DNA from: Anthoceros angustus
Taxonomy: Eukaryota; Streptophyta; Anthocerotopsida; Anthocerotales; Anthocerotaceae
Direction of reading: 5' to 3'
Length of the DNA stretch: 64,000 nucleotides
NCBI GenBank assembly: GCA_010909165.1
Contig: MU008177.1
Span: 372,001 to 436,000, forward strand
Shown piece by piece: positions 34,006 to 44,800 of this stretch (position 1 is its first letter; each line of letters opens with the position of its first letter). A program made the translations under genes and the position numbers. The notes under the pieces are model-generated. The model made no database searches, was not told the origin of the DNA, and was given only the letters and a program-made list of their open reading frames with translations.

Positions 34006-34720
34006 CTTGAGAAGCTGCACCCTTCTCCAAAGCTGTGGTACCCACACTTGCACATGCCTGCAGCAGGCACACAAATGTCACAGAATCAGGAGCAACATCT
34101 TCTTGTTGCATGGCATTATAGAGACGAAAGGCTTCCTGAACCATGCCCTCCTGCGAATATCCTGCTATGATGGCATTCCATGTCACAACAGTTTTCTGAC
34201 CAAGTCCGTCAAACAAGCTCTGGGCATCCTCTAGGCTGCCGCACTTTGCATACATGTTTATCAAACTGTTGGCTACAAAACCATCAGCTTGAAGCCCATG
34301 CTCTTCAATCTCAAGATGCAGTTGCTTCCCCTCCTCCAAAGCTGGGGCACCCAAACTTGCACATGCCTGCAAGAGGCAAGAAAATGTCACAGAATCGGGC
34401 AAGGCAACGTCTTCCTGTCGCATAGCACTGTAAAGATGAAGGGCTCGTTGACCCATACCTTGCTGGGAGTATCCTGCTATCATGGAATTCCATGTGACAA
34501 CGTCCTTTTCACGAAGTCCATCAAACACCATTTGAGCATCTTCCAAGCTTCCACACTTTGCATACATGTCCACCAAGCAAGTTCCTAGATACAAATGAAG
34601 CTCAACCGCACTGGCCAATACATCCGCATGCACCTGCTGCCCGGTTCGTAAGTCTGCTCCCCTTGCACAAGCCTGGAGGGCTGCCACAAACACATGGCTA
34701 TCTGGCTTCACACTTGACCT
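34006..34720 (-). pseudogene. PPR fragment (three shuffled triplets)
   Basis: Minus-strand modules LYLGTCLVDMYAKCGSLEDA, GYSQQGMGQRALHLYSAM, LHLEIEEHGLQADGFVANSL and GYSQEGMVQEAFRLYNAM form one frame (34789-33923). This frame opens with antisense ALDH10 codons, because the PPR DNA joins an ALDH10 intron at 34,714-34,720 (overlap ttgacct). The resulting chimeric ORF is an accident of the junction. Confidence 0.75.
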
Positions 34721-36021
34721 AAATTGTTCAAAAGCGAACATTTGTGGCCTGGTTGCTCCTGTGCAGTACAAGAAGGTTCTGAAGTACATTGAAGTTGCAA
34801 GAGCGAGGGCCAGGTATGCACCTCATAGCATATCGGATATCATGGTCTGGAGAATATCCTGCTATCATGGAATTCCATGTCACCACACATCCTTTTCACG
34901 AAGTCCATCAAACACCATTTGAGCATCTTCCAAGCTTCCACACTTTGCATACATGTTGACCAAGCTGTTGGCCACAAAAACGTCAGCTTCAAGCAAATCT
35001 TTCCGACAGACGAAACAAAACCAAGCCAGTTCTCACCAATGTTGGTTATCGGAATGGCAGGGGACTCGAGAACTACCTCTCTGTGAAGCAAGTGACCAAG
35101 TACATATCCGCGGACCAGTGGGGATGGTACCCCAAGCCCTCCAAGCTGTGAAACCAGCCGAATCAGAGCTCATATACAGTATCGCTGAAAATGACAGAGG
35201 CAATCTGGCACGCCTTGGATGCTAGAAGTAGAAGCCGCCTAGTAGAAGTTAGCTCCACTTACACCAAGACACAGACGTTGCCTTGAAACAGGAGCGTAAT
35301 CGACTTTGCCTTGCTCGGCAAGAGTGTGCTTCCGTTTTCCAAAGCTGTGGTACCCACACTTGCGCATGCTTGCAGTAGGCTCACAAATGTTACAGTATCA
35401 GGAACAGAAATGCCTTCCTTTTCCATAGCACTGTAAAGCCGAAGGGCTTTCTGACCGAGGCCCTGCTGGGAATATCCTGTTATCAAGGTAGTCCACGTCA
35501 CGACATCCTTTTCACGAAGTCCATCAAACACCATTTGAGCATCTTCCAAGCTTCCACACTTTGCATACATGTCCACCAAGCAAGTTCCTTGAGAAGCTGC
35601 ACCCCTGTGTTGCTGGTGGTTCTGATTTAAATGGAGTTGCTTCCCTTCTCCAAAGCTGTGGTACCACTTGCGCATGCTTGCAGTAGGCTCACAAATGTTA
35701 CAGTATCAGGAACAGAAATGCCTTCCTTTTCCATAGCACTGTAAAGCCGAAGGGCTTTCTGACCGAGGCCCTGCTGGGAATATCCTGTTATCAAGGTAGT
35801 CCACGTCACGACATCCTTTTCACGAAGTCCATCAAACACCATTTGAGCATCTTCCAAGCTTCCACACTTTGCATACATGGTCAGCAAACTATTGGCCACA
35901 AACAAATCTGTTTGAAACCTTTCTTGCTCGCAGACTTCACAAAGCAGGCAGGCGTTTGACAAGGATCGTGTTGGCTCACAGCTCAACTGATTGTTTTGAG
36001 TTGCTTCTAAATCAATGACAG
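34721..36021. pseudogene. Patchwork of ALDH10, P450, PPR and ALDH10 3' end
   Basis: In order: ALDH10 exon YKKVLKYIEVA (34,770-34,806), a backward jump to an ALDH10 intron, 20 nt of the P450 exon 4 (34,839-34,858), PPR codons, then the ALDH10 last exon and stop (~35,054-35,151, ending PKPSKL). Unrelated 3' sequence and two copies of a PPR block (35,340-35,590 and 35,640-35,930) follow, then ALDH10 intron again. Each junction shares 7-10 bp with both parents. Confidence 0.7.
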
Positions 36022-37460
36022 ATAGCCTTCACAGGCAGCACAGCCACAGGGCAGTCTGTTGCAACCTCAGCAGCGGCAACCATCAAGGTTGGTTGCTTAT
36101 GATTGGCACAGGAATCTTGTGACCGTTGACTCTTGAGAGCATGACATGTTCTTCCTCTGTTGGTCTTGAATGTTGTTGCTAAGGTTATGTATTGCTAATA
36201 TTTGCAGCCTGTTACGCTGGAACTGGGTGGCAAGAGTCCCATCATTGTGTTTGATGATGCAGATGTCACTAAAGGTAAGCTAATATCGGCCCTTAGTCCA
36301 GCTTAGTTTTTTTGCTGCTTTTTCTTTTCGCAGCTGTGAGTACAGACAAATGTGGTTCTGATTTAAATGGAGTTCGTCTGCAGCTGTGGAGTGGGCCATG
36401 TTTGGTGCATTTTGGACTAATGGCCAGATTTGTAGTGCTACTTCCCGCCTCCTGATCCAGGTGGGGCTTGCTTTAGTTTCTCGTTTCCTAAGTTGAATTT
36501 AGTCCTCGGCAAAGCAGTCTCTGAGATCTCAATGCATGCCTTTGTAGGAAGGAATAGCTGCAGAGTTCCTTGAGAAGCTGCGGGTTTGGTGTGAGAGCAT
36601 CAAGATCACGAATCCACTGGAGAAGGATTGCAGGCTCGGACCAGTGGTTAGCGAGGGCCAGGTATGCACCTCATAGCATATCGGATATCATGGTCGTACT
36701 TATTGACCTAAATTGTTCAAAAGCGAACATTTGTGGCCTGGTTGCTCCTGTGCAGTACAAGAAGGTTCTGAAGTACATTGAAGTTGCAAAGAGCGAGGGC
36801 GCAACTCTTCTGTGTGGAGGAAAGCGGCCCAAGGTAAAAGAAGTTGATGAAGTTATTCTGAGCTGGATCGGTGTCAAGTATACGGTCTGCTGCGCCCTTA
36901 TCATCTCCTGACTTGCAGAACTTAGAGAGGGGATACTACGTGGAGCCGACGGTGTTCACGAATGTGAAGAAGTCCATGCAAATTTGGAACGAAGAGGTCT
37001 TTGGACCAGTGTTGGCTGTGACAACCTTCAAGACAGAAGAAGAAGCTATCGAATATGCAAATGACACGCAGTAGGTTTCTCATGCCGCTACTCCACACTC
37101 CTGGAGTCAAGGGAAAGGTCTGTAACGAGAGGCCTGTATCTGCAGGTACGGGCTCGGAGGGCTGTCATATCCAAGGATGAAGAGAGGTGCAAACGGATTT
37201 CAGAAGTAAGTCGAGCTCACGCATAACTGGATCACGCCGGACAGATAGTGATGCTTATGTTGGTAAGCTTGTAAAGTCCAGATCTGAGCGAATAATTCTA
37301 TCTTGCAGGCCTTACTGGCGGGCATCGTCTGGATAAACTGCTCCCAGCCCTGTTTCTGTCAAGCACCGTGGGGTGGAGTGAAGCGCAGTGGCTTCGGACG
37401 GGAACTGGGAGAGTGGTAAGGACGATGCTTCAAGCAAATCTTTCCGACAGACGAAACAAA
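36022..37460 (+). pseudogene. ALDH10-type aldehyde dehydrogenase, exons 8-15 block
   Basis: Plus-strand exons with GT-AG borders: 36022-36087 (AFTGSTATGQSVA), 36208-36274 ([20 protein letters not shown], catalytic Glu), 36384-36460 ([17 protein letters not shown], catalytic Cys), 36548-36661, 36756-36833, 36919-37070 ([10 protein letters not shown]), 37146-37205, 37309-37415 ([19 protein letters not shown]). ALDH10 enzymes oxidise betaine aldehyde and other aminoaldehydes with NAD+. Exon 37146-37205 has lost one G (ggagggct versus ggaggggct at 49,694), a frameshift. The block then runs at 37,455 into PPR DNA (overlap acaaaacca), so the last exon is missing here. Not functional as it stands. 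Confidence 0.85.
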
Positions 37461-37595
37461 ACCATCAGCTTGAAGCCCATGCTCTTCAATCTCAAGATGC
37501 AGTTGCTTCCCCTCCTCCAAGCTGGGGCACCCATCAATCGGACATGCATACGCTCCACCAACGCACTGAAGCGTGCGGGAATCGGAGAGCAAGAA
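37455..37595. other. PPR fragment joined to PPR leader/U6 upstream sequence
   Basis: 37,455-37,530 copies a PPR linker; at ~37,527 (gggcaccca overlap) it switches to the 5' end of the PPR leader normally at ~26,735-26,830. Confidence 0.7.
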
Positions 37596-37731
37596 TCGCT
37601 TGTATGCGAGGTCTCGTCAAGAGCTATTTAACCCATATTGTGCACTAAACATGTAGTACACATTTATATATTTTGAAGTACCCTCTCGAGGATTGTCCTT
37701 CGGGACATCTGATAAAATTGGAACGAAGAGG
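37596..37731 (+). pseudogene. U6 promoter plus first ~36 nt of U6, fused to ALDH10
   Basis: Copies 26,810-26,940: USE-like element, TATA box, start and 5' hairpin of U6. At ttggaacga (9-bp overlap, ~37,721-37,729) it becomes the ALDH10 exon reading gaagaggtctttggaccag. The promoter is complete, so a Pol III transcript could start, but it has no U6 core. Confidence 0.85.
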
Positions 37732-38902
37732 TCTTTGGACCAGTGGGATGGTACCCCAAGCTTCCACACTTTGCATACATGTTTATCAGGCTGCAACCTA
37801 CAACCAAATCCACCTCAAATCCTCGTTTTGCAAACTGTGCATGAAGCTGCACCCCTGTGCCGGATCCAGGAGCCAGGGGCGTAGCACGCAGTAGAGTAGC
37901 AAGCACTCTGGTACATGAGGACATGGTTATGGCGCACTGAAGGTGGGCCCGCATGCCATGGTATGGCTGATGGCGTCCGGACTCGGCTTCCGCAGGGCTA
38001 GCGGCCGCGAGGTGCAAGCGCACTACACTAGCAGAATCGCGGCCGCATGCACGGATCTGGCCGCCCCGGACAGCTGTGGTCTGCCGGCTCTTTACAGTAC
38101 ACTTGTCACCGGCGTCGGGGCGTTGTTCTCGTGCACTGTAAGCATGGTGCAGTAGTGCTTCACCTTCTCTCATGTACAGTATCTCCTGTACAGTAACCAT
38201 GTACTCATGGTGGAGTAGAGACTGCCAGTGCAGGAACAGAAATGCCTTCCTTTTCCATAGCACTGTAAGCATGGTGCAGTAGTGCTTCACCTTCTCTCAT
38301 GTACAGTATCTCCTGTACCAGGGATGCAGAGGAGAGGGGCTGTCATATCCAAGGATGACACGCACAAATCGAGAAATGGTCCAAATTTTTTCTCAACCTT
38401 GCAAACTCGGCTCTTTGCTTTTGGTAAACCAGCCGAATCAGAGCTCATATACAGTATCTCCTGTACCAGGGATGCAGAGGAGAGGGGCTGTCATATCCAA
38501 GGATGAAGAGAGGTGCAAGCGCACTACACTAGCAGAATCGCGGCCGCATGCACGGATCTGGCCGCCCCGGACAGCTGTGGTCTGCCGGCTCTTTACAGTA
38601 CACTTGTCACCGGCGTCGGGGCGTTGTTCTCGTGCACTGTAAGCATGGTGCAGTAGTGCTTCACCTTCTCTCATGTACAGTATCTCCTGTACAGTATCTC
38701 CTGTACCAGGGATGCCCAGGGCTCCTGTACAGTATCTCCTGTACCAGGGATGCAGAGGAGAGGGGCTGTCATATCCAAGGATGACACGCACAAATCGAGA
38801 AATGGTCCAAATTTTTTCTCAACCTTGCAAACTCGGCTCTTTGCTTTTGGTAAACCAGCCGAATCAGAGCTCATATACAGTATCAGGAAAGGCCTGGTGG
38901 AG
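37732..38902. other. Patchwork: ALDH10, PPR, U6 3' ends, GC-rich fragments
   Basis: No gene. Contains PPR codons (37,760-37,855), a GC-rich block (37,845-38,110) shared with 46,900-47,150 and 50,520-50,760, and two copies of the U6 3' end with T run (38,351-38,392 and 38,780-38,818), each entered from ALDH10 exon 14 through caaggatga. Several copies of a ccttctctcatgtacagtat phrase also occur, whose fuller form is at 44,890-45,000. A ~430-bp unit appears twice (38,100-38,470 and 38,590-38,880). Confidence 0.65.
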
Positions 38903-39560
38903 ATCAATTGAAGCAGGTGGAGGACGCAGGGGCGGGAGGAGGGGGCGGCTGCAGTGACGGGCTCGTTATGAGGGCGTGCTTGCGATAGGCGGTGGAGATC
39001 AATTGAAGCAGGTGGAGGACGCAGGGGCGGGAGGAGGGGGCGGGAGGGGCCGGGAGGCGGGTTTTGGCCCAGGACGGGGTAGGTGCAGGGAGGCAGGATG
39101 GCCAAGAAAAGGAAAGCAGAGATTGGGAAACACAACTGTCACTTTGAACCAGAACTCCTAGAGCTTCAACAGCCTGATCGAGCGGCCCCTGCGCACATAA
39201 TTTCCTCACGGTGTCAGCTCTAAGGTCCCTTTCGTATCCTGCAACCCTGCAGTGCCAGAATTATCCACCCACGCTGGCTTCTCGAAATGTTCAAGCCAGA
39301 TGACCCCGTGGGACACCATATGTCGGAGGTGGGGAGAACACGAGATCCTCTTACGTTGCCGGCAATCCCACGAGACTGTACGATCCAGGGAATAATTTCG
39401 CCAAAAAGCTCCTGCCGCCCACCTCGCTGCAGAAACTTCTCCCAGCCAAACATTCCCTGTCACGGCCTGAATCTGTCGCAAGGCTGCTGCCTCTCGAGCC
39501 TTCATTGTTCGCCAAAGGTGCACACCTTGGAATCAGGCAGCAGTTAGGAAGACGTAGTAC
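38903..39560. other. Patchwork: GC-rich 5' flank of a conserved gene, then PPR leader copy
   Basis: 38,903-39,115 is the gcaggtggaggacgcagg repeat region that precedes the MAKKRKAE gene (compare 47,300-47,420 and 50,930-51,045), present about 1.5 times. At ~39,115 (gaaagcagag overlap) it passes into PPR leader DNA, a copy of 26,210-26,640 with several one-base losses. Confidence 0.65.
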
Positions 39561-40960
39561 CATAACAATTTTGTCGTCAGGGCAAGATCATGGGAAGATT
39601 CTGTTTCCGCCGAGTTGTTCCGATTTGAGCATCTTCCAAGCTTCCACACTTTGCATACATGTCCACCAAGCAAGTTCCTAGATACAAATGAAGCTCAACC
39701 GCACTGGCCAATACATCCGCATGCACGGATCTGGCCGCCCCGGACAGCTGTGGTCTGCCGGGAGTGAGCCGCAGGTGCGTGAGTCTTCCAGCCGGGCCCC
39801 GGATTTGTGCCTTTGCCTTGTTTTGCTTACCCCTGTGTTGCTGGTGGCGAGCCCCTGATGGTGGGATGTGGTTGCACAGAAACGTGTCCGACTCATACCC
39901 CTTTCAAAATCAGAGTATGAACAAGGCGACCCAGAACCAGATCCTTCTTCACCACACATCCTTTCAGCACAGTATAAAGCAGAGAGTCAGGGGATGGACG
40001 AGGTGGAGGACTATCTTCACGTCCTTCTGTGTAGCGGCGAATGCCATCTCGCAGATGTATACGCAAACCCAGCAGCAGCACAAAATTGCTTTCCAGGCAG
40101 GGGAGCGGCAGGCGTTGGAGAAGCTTTACATGTGGCTGCAGAAGGAGCAGCAGCAGGGGTCCAACACCACGGTAGCTCAGGTTCTGGACCATGTGCGGAG
40201 CCAGTTGGAGGGGGTGTCTGGCCGGGATGAGGTGGCAATGCCGCCTGGCCCTCATACGCAGCCCTGGGGTTTTCTGTGCCGCAGCTTGCACACCATGGTG
40301 CTTCTGGGAACCATCAGGCTGGGGTGGAGTCGGTGGGGTTTCAGGGGATGCCCAGGGCTCCTGTACCAGGGATGCAGAGGAGAGGGGCTGTGGGTGGTGG
40401 ATTGGAATCACTGCACGAGCCCAATTCGCAATATGCTAGGCACCAGGATTTTCCAACCTCTTATAATCCATACACCCAGGGGGCAGCCTGCCCTACGGCC
40501 ACAACCCCCACAATCAGGAAAGGCCTGGTGGAGATGATGCCAGTATGGATATGTGAGCGAACTGTGCCTGACGTTCCAAGTTACGGCCCGGCTCACAAGG
40601 AAACTTGCGCACATGGCCGTTGCCTATGGTGGACAAGGGAGTAGCAGGCTTCAGGTCAGTGCAGCTGTGCCTGGCCACGCACCATTTGAGTTGATGCAGC
40701 AAGGCATCATGAATTGTATATGCTGGGTTTTCTTCTTCCCTTGTGAGAGTGCGTATCGGGAAAGTCTGTCAAAGGGTTACTGGACTTCATGCAGCAGTTA
40801 GGAAGACGTAGTACCATAACAATTTTGTCGTCAGGGCAAGATCATGGGAAGATTCTGTTTCCGCCGAGTTGTTCCGATTTGAGCATCTTTCGCAGACTAT
40901 TTTTCAATCCGTGTGCAGGATTTAGAGCCGCGGTGGGATGTTGCCATACAACGTTGATGT
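39561..40960 (+). pseudogene. Patchwork with fragments of the MAKKRKAE conserved plant gene
   Basis: PPR pieces (39,620-39,975) are followed from ~39,980 by coding DNA for the plant protein of unknown function: [39 protein letters not shown], then [19 protein letters not shown]. An extra cag unit is present and several runs are shortened (ggaggact for ggagaggact), so the frame breaks repeatedly. 3' flank sequence continues to 40,960. The less damaged 3' copy is at 41,498-42,480. Confidence 0.65.
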
Positions 40961-41497
40961 CAATGTTAGCCAGCAAGTGTTCGATTTGTGCAGATCATGA
41001 GCATTCAACCTGCTCAACGTCGAGTGACTCAGGCTTGAGGCAATGAGCGGCATGGATGTAGACGTGCTTCAGTATCGGCAGTGGTAATCCAGAATTAGGT
41101 GTCAGCTCTAAGGTCCCTTTCGTATCCTGCAACCCTGCAGTGCCAGAATTATCCACCCACGCTGGCTTCTCGAAATGTTCAAGCCAGATGACCCCGTGGG
41201 ACACCATATGTCGGAGGTGGGGAGAACACGAGATCCTCTTACGTTGCCGGCAATCCCACGAGACTGTACGATCCAGATTCCGACTCGGTGCTCTTTATTG
41301 ACGGCAAATGGGCGCCTCAATTAAGGGCCATCCCTGTGATCAATCCGGCGACTGAGGAGACAATCGGTCAGTCTTGACACGTTGAAGCGGGGCTGGTTGC
41401 GCTGAGGTCGTGTGGTGTATCTTGTCCCTGGTATTCAGATAAAAGCACCTCATCACCAGGGAATAATTTCGCCAAAAAGCTCCTGCCGCCCACCTCG
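40961..41497. other. Patchwork: 3' flank, PPR leader, ALDH10 exon 1 copy
   Basis: 40,961-41,098 is 3' flank of the unknown gene. 41,098-41,276 is PPR leader (joined through ggtgtcagct). At acgatccag (41,268-41,276) it becomes ALDH10 exon 1 from its second codon (41,268-41,375), with losses of one g and of ggcggccgta. ALDH10 intron 1 follows, and at ~41,455 PPR leader sequence again. Confidence 0.7.
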
Positions 41498-42480
41498 CTG
41501 CAGAAGGAGCAGCAGGGGTCCAACACCACGGTAGCTCAGGTTCTGGACCATGTGCGGAGCCAGTTGGAGGGGGTGTCTGGCCGGGATGAGGTGGCAATGC
41601 CGCCTGGCCCTCATACGCAGCCCTGGGGGTTTTCTGTGCCGCCGCAGCTTGCACACCATGGTGCTTCTGGGAACCATCAGGCTGGGGGTGGAGTCGGTGG
41701 GGTTTCAGGGATGCCCAGGGCTCCTGTACCAGGGATGCAGAGGAGAGGGGCTGTGGGTGGTGGATTGGAATCACTGCACGAGCCCAATTCGCAATATGCT
41801 AGGCACCAGGATTTTCCAACCTCTTATAATCCATACACCCAGGGGGGCGGCCTGCCCTACGGCCACAACCCCCCGCACAATCAGGAAAGGCCTGGTGGAG
41901 ATGATGCCAGTATGGATATGTGAGCGAACTGTGCCTGACGTTCCAAGTTACGGCCCGGCTCACAAGGAAACTTGCGCACATGGCCGTTGCCTATGGTGGA
42001 CAAGGGAGTAGCAGGCTTCGGGTCAGTGCAGCTGTGCCTGGCCACGCACCATTTGAGTTGATGCAGCAAGGCATCATGAATTGTATATGCTGGGTTTTCT
42101 TCTTCCCTTGTGAGTGCGTATCAGGAAAGTCTGTCAAAGGGTTACTGGACTTCATGCAGCAGTTAGGAAGACGTAGTACCATAACAATTTTGTCGTCAGG
42201 GCAAGATCATGGGAAGATTCTGTTTCCGCCGAGTTGTTCCGATTTGAGCATCTTTCAGACTATTTTTCAATCCGTGTGCAGGATTTAGAGCCGCGGTGGG
42301 ATGTTGCCATACAACGTTGATGTCAATGTTAGCCAGCAAGTGTTCGATTTGTGCAGATCATGAGCATTCAACCTGCTCAACGTCGAGTGACTCAGGCTTG
42401 AGGCAATGAGCGGCATGGATGTAGACGTGCTTCAGTATCGGCAGTGGTAATCCAGAATTAGGTGTCAGCTTAATGGGATA
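41498..42480 (+). pseudogene. Conserved plant protein of unknown function, C-terminal half
   Basis: The frame from about 41,498 to the TGA at 41,921-41,923 reads [34 protein letters not shown], then a Gly/His/Pro-rich tail (GNHQAGGGVGGVSG, RPGGDDASMDM). The N-terminal half is replaced by PPR leader DNA. I recognise the family only as a plant-conserved protein with an N-terminal basic MAKKRKAE and an [13 protein letters not shown] helix; no function can be assigned. 41,924-42,480 is its 3' flank, repeated at 40,550-41,098 and 53,770-54,430. Confidence 0.6.
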
Positions 42481-42877
42481 GGTTGAGCACTTCCTTTGTT
42501 CGAGCTGTCAGCGTTGTGTCAGACGCATCGTCGGTGAGGTACCGATAGCGTCCTATCCGCTTCAATAAGCCGCTTAAAGTTGCAAGCAAAGCTCCGGGCA
42601 CCCATCAATCGGACATGCATACGCTCCACCAACGCACTGAAGCGTGCGGGAATCGGAGAGCAAGAATCGCTTGTATGCGAGGTCTCGTCAAGAGCTATTT
42701 CTGCTAAGGTTTGTTGAGCTGTGAGTTTTGTGTGTACTGTGGTGGAAGCTATCTATCGGATGCTTGCGTTTATTGTTGTGGGCATGTATGACATAAGGAG
42801 TACGAGTATCGTTATGGTCATCTCAGTTAACTGGAGCTTAGCAAGTTGGGTGCTCATGCTGTATCTTGTGACACCAG
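42481..42877. other. Non-coding with PPR leader insert and ALDH10 intron
   Basis: 42,481-42,590 continues the 3' flank (as at 54,340-54,450). 42,590-42,700 is PPR leader/U6 upstream sequence (joined through gcaaagctc and leaving at gagctattt). 42,720-42,877 is probably the ALDH10 intron before the [10 protein letters not shown] exon. Confidence 0.6.
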
Positions 42878-43855
42878 GTCCAGGAGCGAAAATCAGAGCT
42901 TGCACGCCTGGAAACTCTGGATTGTGGCAAACCCATTGATGAAGCAGAATGGGATATGGTAAATGCCCGTCTTCCTTCAGGGTTGCTGTGTGCCGGTGCT
43001 GGTGGTTCTGTACATCAGTGAATTTGCGTAGGGAGGGACTGAAATCTTGTATTCTGTAGAATGTCTGAACTCTGCTTCTGATGCTGCGGTCCACAGGATG
43101 ATGTCGCAGGTTGCTTCGACTACTATGCTGGCCTTGCAGAGGCCTTGGATGACAAACAATATGCTCCTGTTGAGCTTCCAATGGACACTTTTAAAAGTTA
43201 TGTGTTGAAGGAAGCCATAGGGGTTGTTGGCCTCATTACTCCATGGTGAGTGGTAATCACGGTCTTGATATCAACATCGTATTTCTGATTTCCCAGTCCA
43301 AGTCATAGGTAACTCTGATATTTTATATGCACTGACCAGGTAAAACCTGTCTGCAGGAATTATCCGCTTCTCATGGCCACATGGAAGGTTGCTCCAGCAT
43401 TAGCAGCGGGATGCACGGTGGTGCTGAAGCCATCAGAGATGTCGTCTGTGTATGATAGTTTTCCCATGTAACTCCTGATCAAAGTTACAGTGAATATGAC
43501 CCAGGTTGTGCTAAGATTTTTGGGGTATTTGCTTCCAGGACGTGCCTAGAACTTGCGAAAATCACTGAGGATGTTGGTCTTCCCCCAGGGGTTTTCAATA
43601 TTATAACTGGGTTGGGCAAGGATGCAGGTGCACCTCTAGCATCGCATCCAGATGTTGATAAGGTGAGCTCTTTTCCTTCAAGGACACATTCTTGCTCGCA
43701 GACTTCACAAAGCAGGCAGGCGTTTGACAAGGATCGTGTTGGCTCACAGCTCAACTGATTGTTTTGAGTTGCTTCTAAATCAATGACAGATAGCCTTCAC
43801 AGGCAGCACAGCCACAGGGCAGTCTGTTGCAACCTCAGCAGCGGCAACCATCAAG
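42878..43855 (+). pseudogene. ALDH10-type aldehyde dehydrogenase, middle exons block
   Basis: Five in-phase exons: 42878-42958 ([17 protein letters not shown]), 43097-43245 ([22 protein letters not shown]), 43357-43449 ([28 protein letters not shown]), 43539-43662 ([27 protein letters not shown]), 43790-43855 (AFTGSTATGQSVATSAAATI). This covers the N-terminal Rossmann-fold part of the enzyme. After the last exon the intron is joined at ~43,890 to other ALDH10 intron sequence and then to the J-protein gene, so the block lacks both ends. No frame break is seen within it. Together with 45.3 kb and 49-50 kb it gives nearly the whole enzyme. Confidence 0.85.
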
Positions 43856-43982
43856 GTTGGTTGCTTATGATTGGCACAGGAATCTTGTGACACCAGGTCC
43901 AGGAGCGAAAATCACTGAGGATGTTGGTCTTGAATGTTGTTGCTAAGGTTTGTTGCTCTGTCTCCTCTCTTGGGCTACGAAA

Positions 43983-44800
43983 ATGGAGCACATGCCGCTG
44001 CTCGTGATGAATATCTCACTGCCCGGGCTCGTCCTCTCGGGTATCGGCGCGATTGCGGCCTACTACGTTTTGCTTCCGTTGTTTATGTCATGCGGGCATT
44101 GTGTCATCCTTTACTGCTGGCGGTCTCCCAAGTGAGTGTGTCCCACCTCAAACCCCCTACGCATTTGCCTTTCCGCCTGTATTCGATGACGAAGGCATTG
44201 TTGTTTGCAGAGCTATTACGTCCGACTTGAGGAGGCGAATACGCCGGACTTCTTTTCAGGACTTCGTTTGGCCCCTAGTGCTGACAATCGTAGTGGGCCT
44301 GATGCTGGCAGCCAACGTTCCGCAAAGACCAGGCCCAGATTACGGCTCGCCACCACCTGAGATGGATCAGGACGACTACCAGGACGACGAAACCCATTAT
44401 GCTACTCTAGGTCTTTCACCAGGGGCGACATGGAAGGAAGTGCAGAAAGCTTATCACGAGCTGGCCTTGGAATGGTTAGTCTGCCGGCTCTTTGCTTTTG
44501 GTAAACCAGCCTTGTTACTTGCATGTGTTTTCCCTTAGTGTGGATGTCTCAGAGCAAAAGGTGGTTCGGTTGTGGCAGGCACCCGGACAAGCATCCTCCC
44601 AACAAGCGCGTGTATGTCAAGACTGTGTTCTTACAGGTCCTATCCTCCTTACATGCTCAAAGAGTTGCAGAGCGCACATGAGCACCTCGCGAAGCCCCCC
44701 CTTGCCAAGAGAACATCACACCCTTGTCCTTGTGCTGCAGGTCACTGACGCCTACGAGCATCTGCGGAGGAGGCAGACTCGTCGGGGGCGGTCATCTTGA
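43983..44800 (+). CDS. Small membrane J-domain (DnaJ-like) protein
   Basis: Four exons join in phase: 43983-44131, 44211-44474, 44579-44636, 44741-44800, giving 176 residues. Two hydrophobic helices come first (residues ~8-40, and ~65-82, VWPLVLTIVVGLMLAANV). A cytosol- or stroma-facing J domain follows (HYATLGLSPGATWKEVQKAY) with the catalytic WHPDKH tripeptide HPD. It spans exons 2-3, so the HPD loop is split from helix II by an intron. The C-terminus is basic (RRRQTRRGRSS). J proteins stimulate Hsp70 ATPase; with two membrane helices this one would recruit Hsp70 to a membrane (ER likely, not proven). Its J domain ends early after helix III-IV. It is the only intact protein gene inside the patchwork, although pieces of its second intron recur at 38,400 and 38,840. 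Confidence 0.75.

Noticed and set aside
33923-34789. A novel 288-residue PPR protein with a unique N-terminus
   Set aside because: The first ~27 codons are the antisense strand of an ALDH10 intron/exon; it is a junction-created ORF.
20684-35986. CRISPR-like regular repeats
   Set aside because: The ~305-bp period is explained by PPR P-L-S modules in frame; there are no short palindromic repeats with unique spacers, and this is plant nuclear DNA.
36671-36904. Minus-strand 77-codon frame over the ALDH10 exons
   Set aside because: It is the shadow of well-supported plus-strand exons and changes meaning wherever the block is copied.
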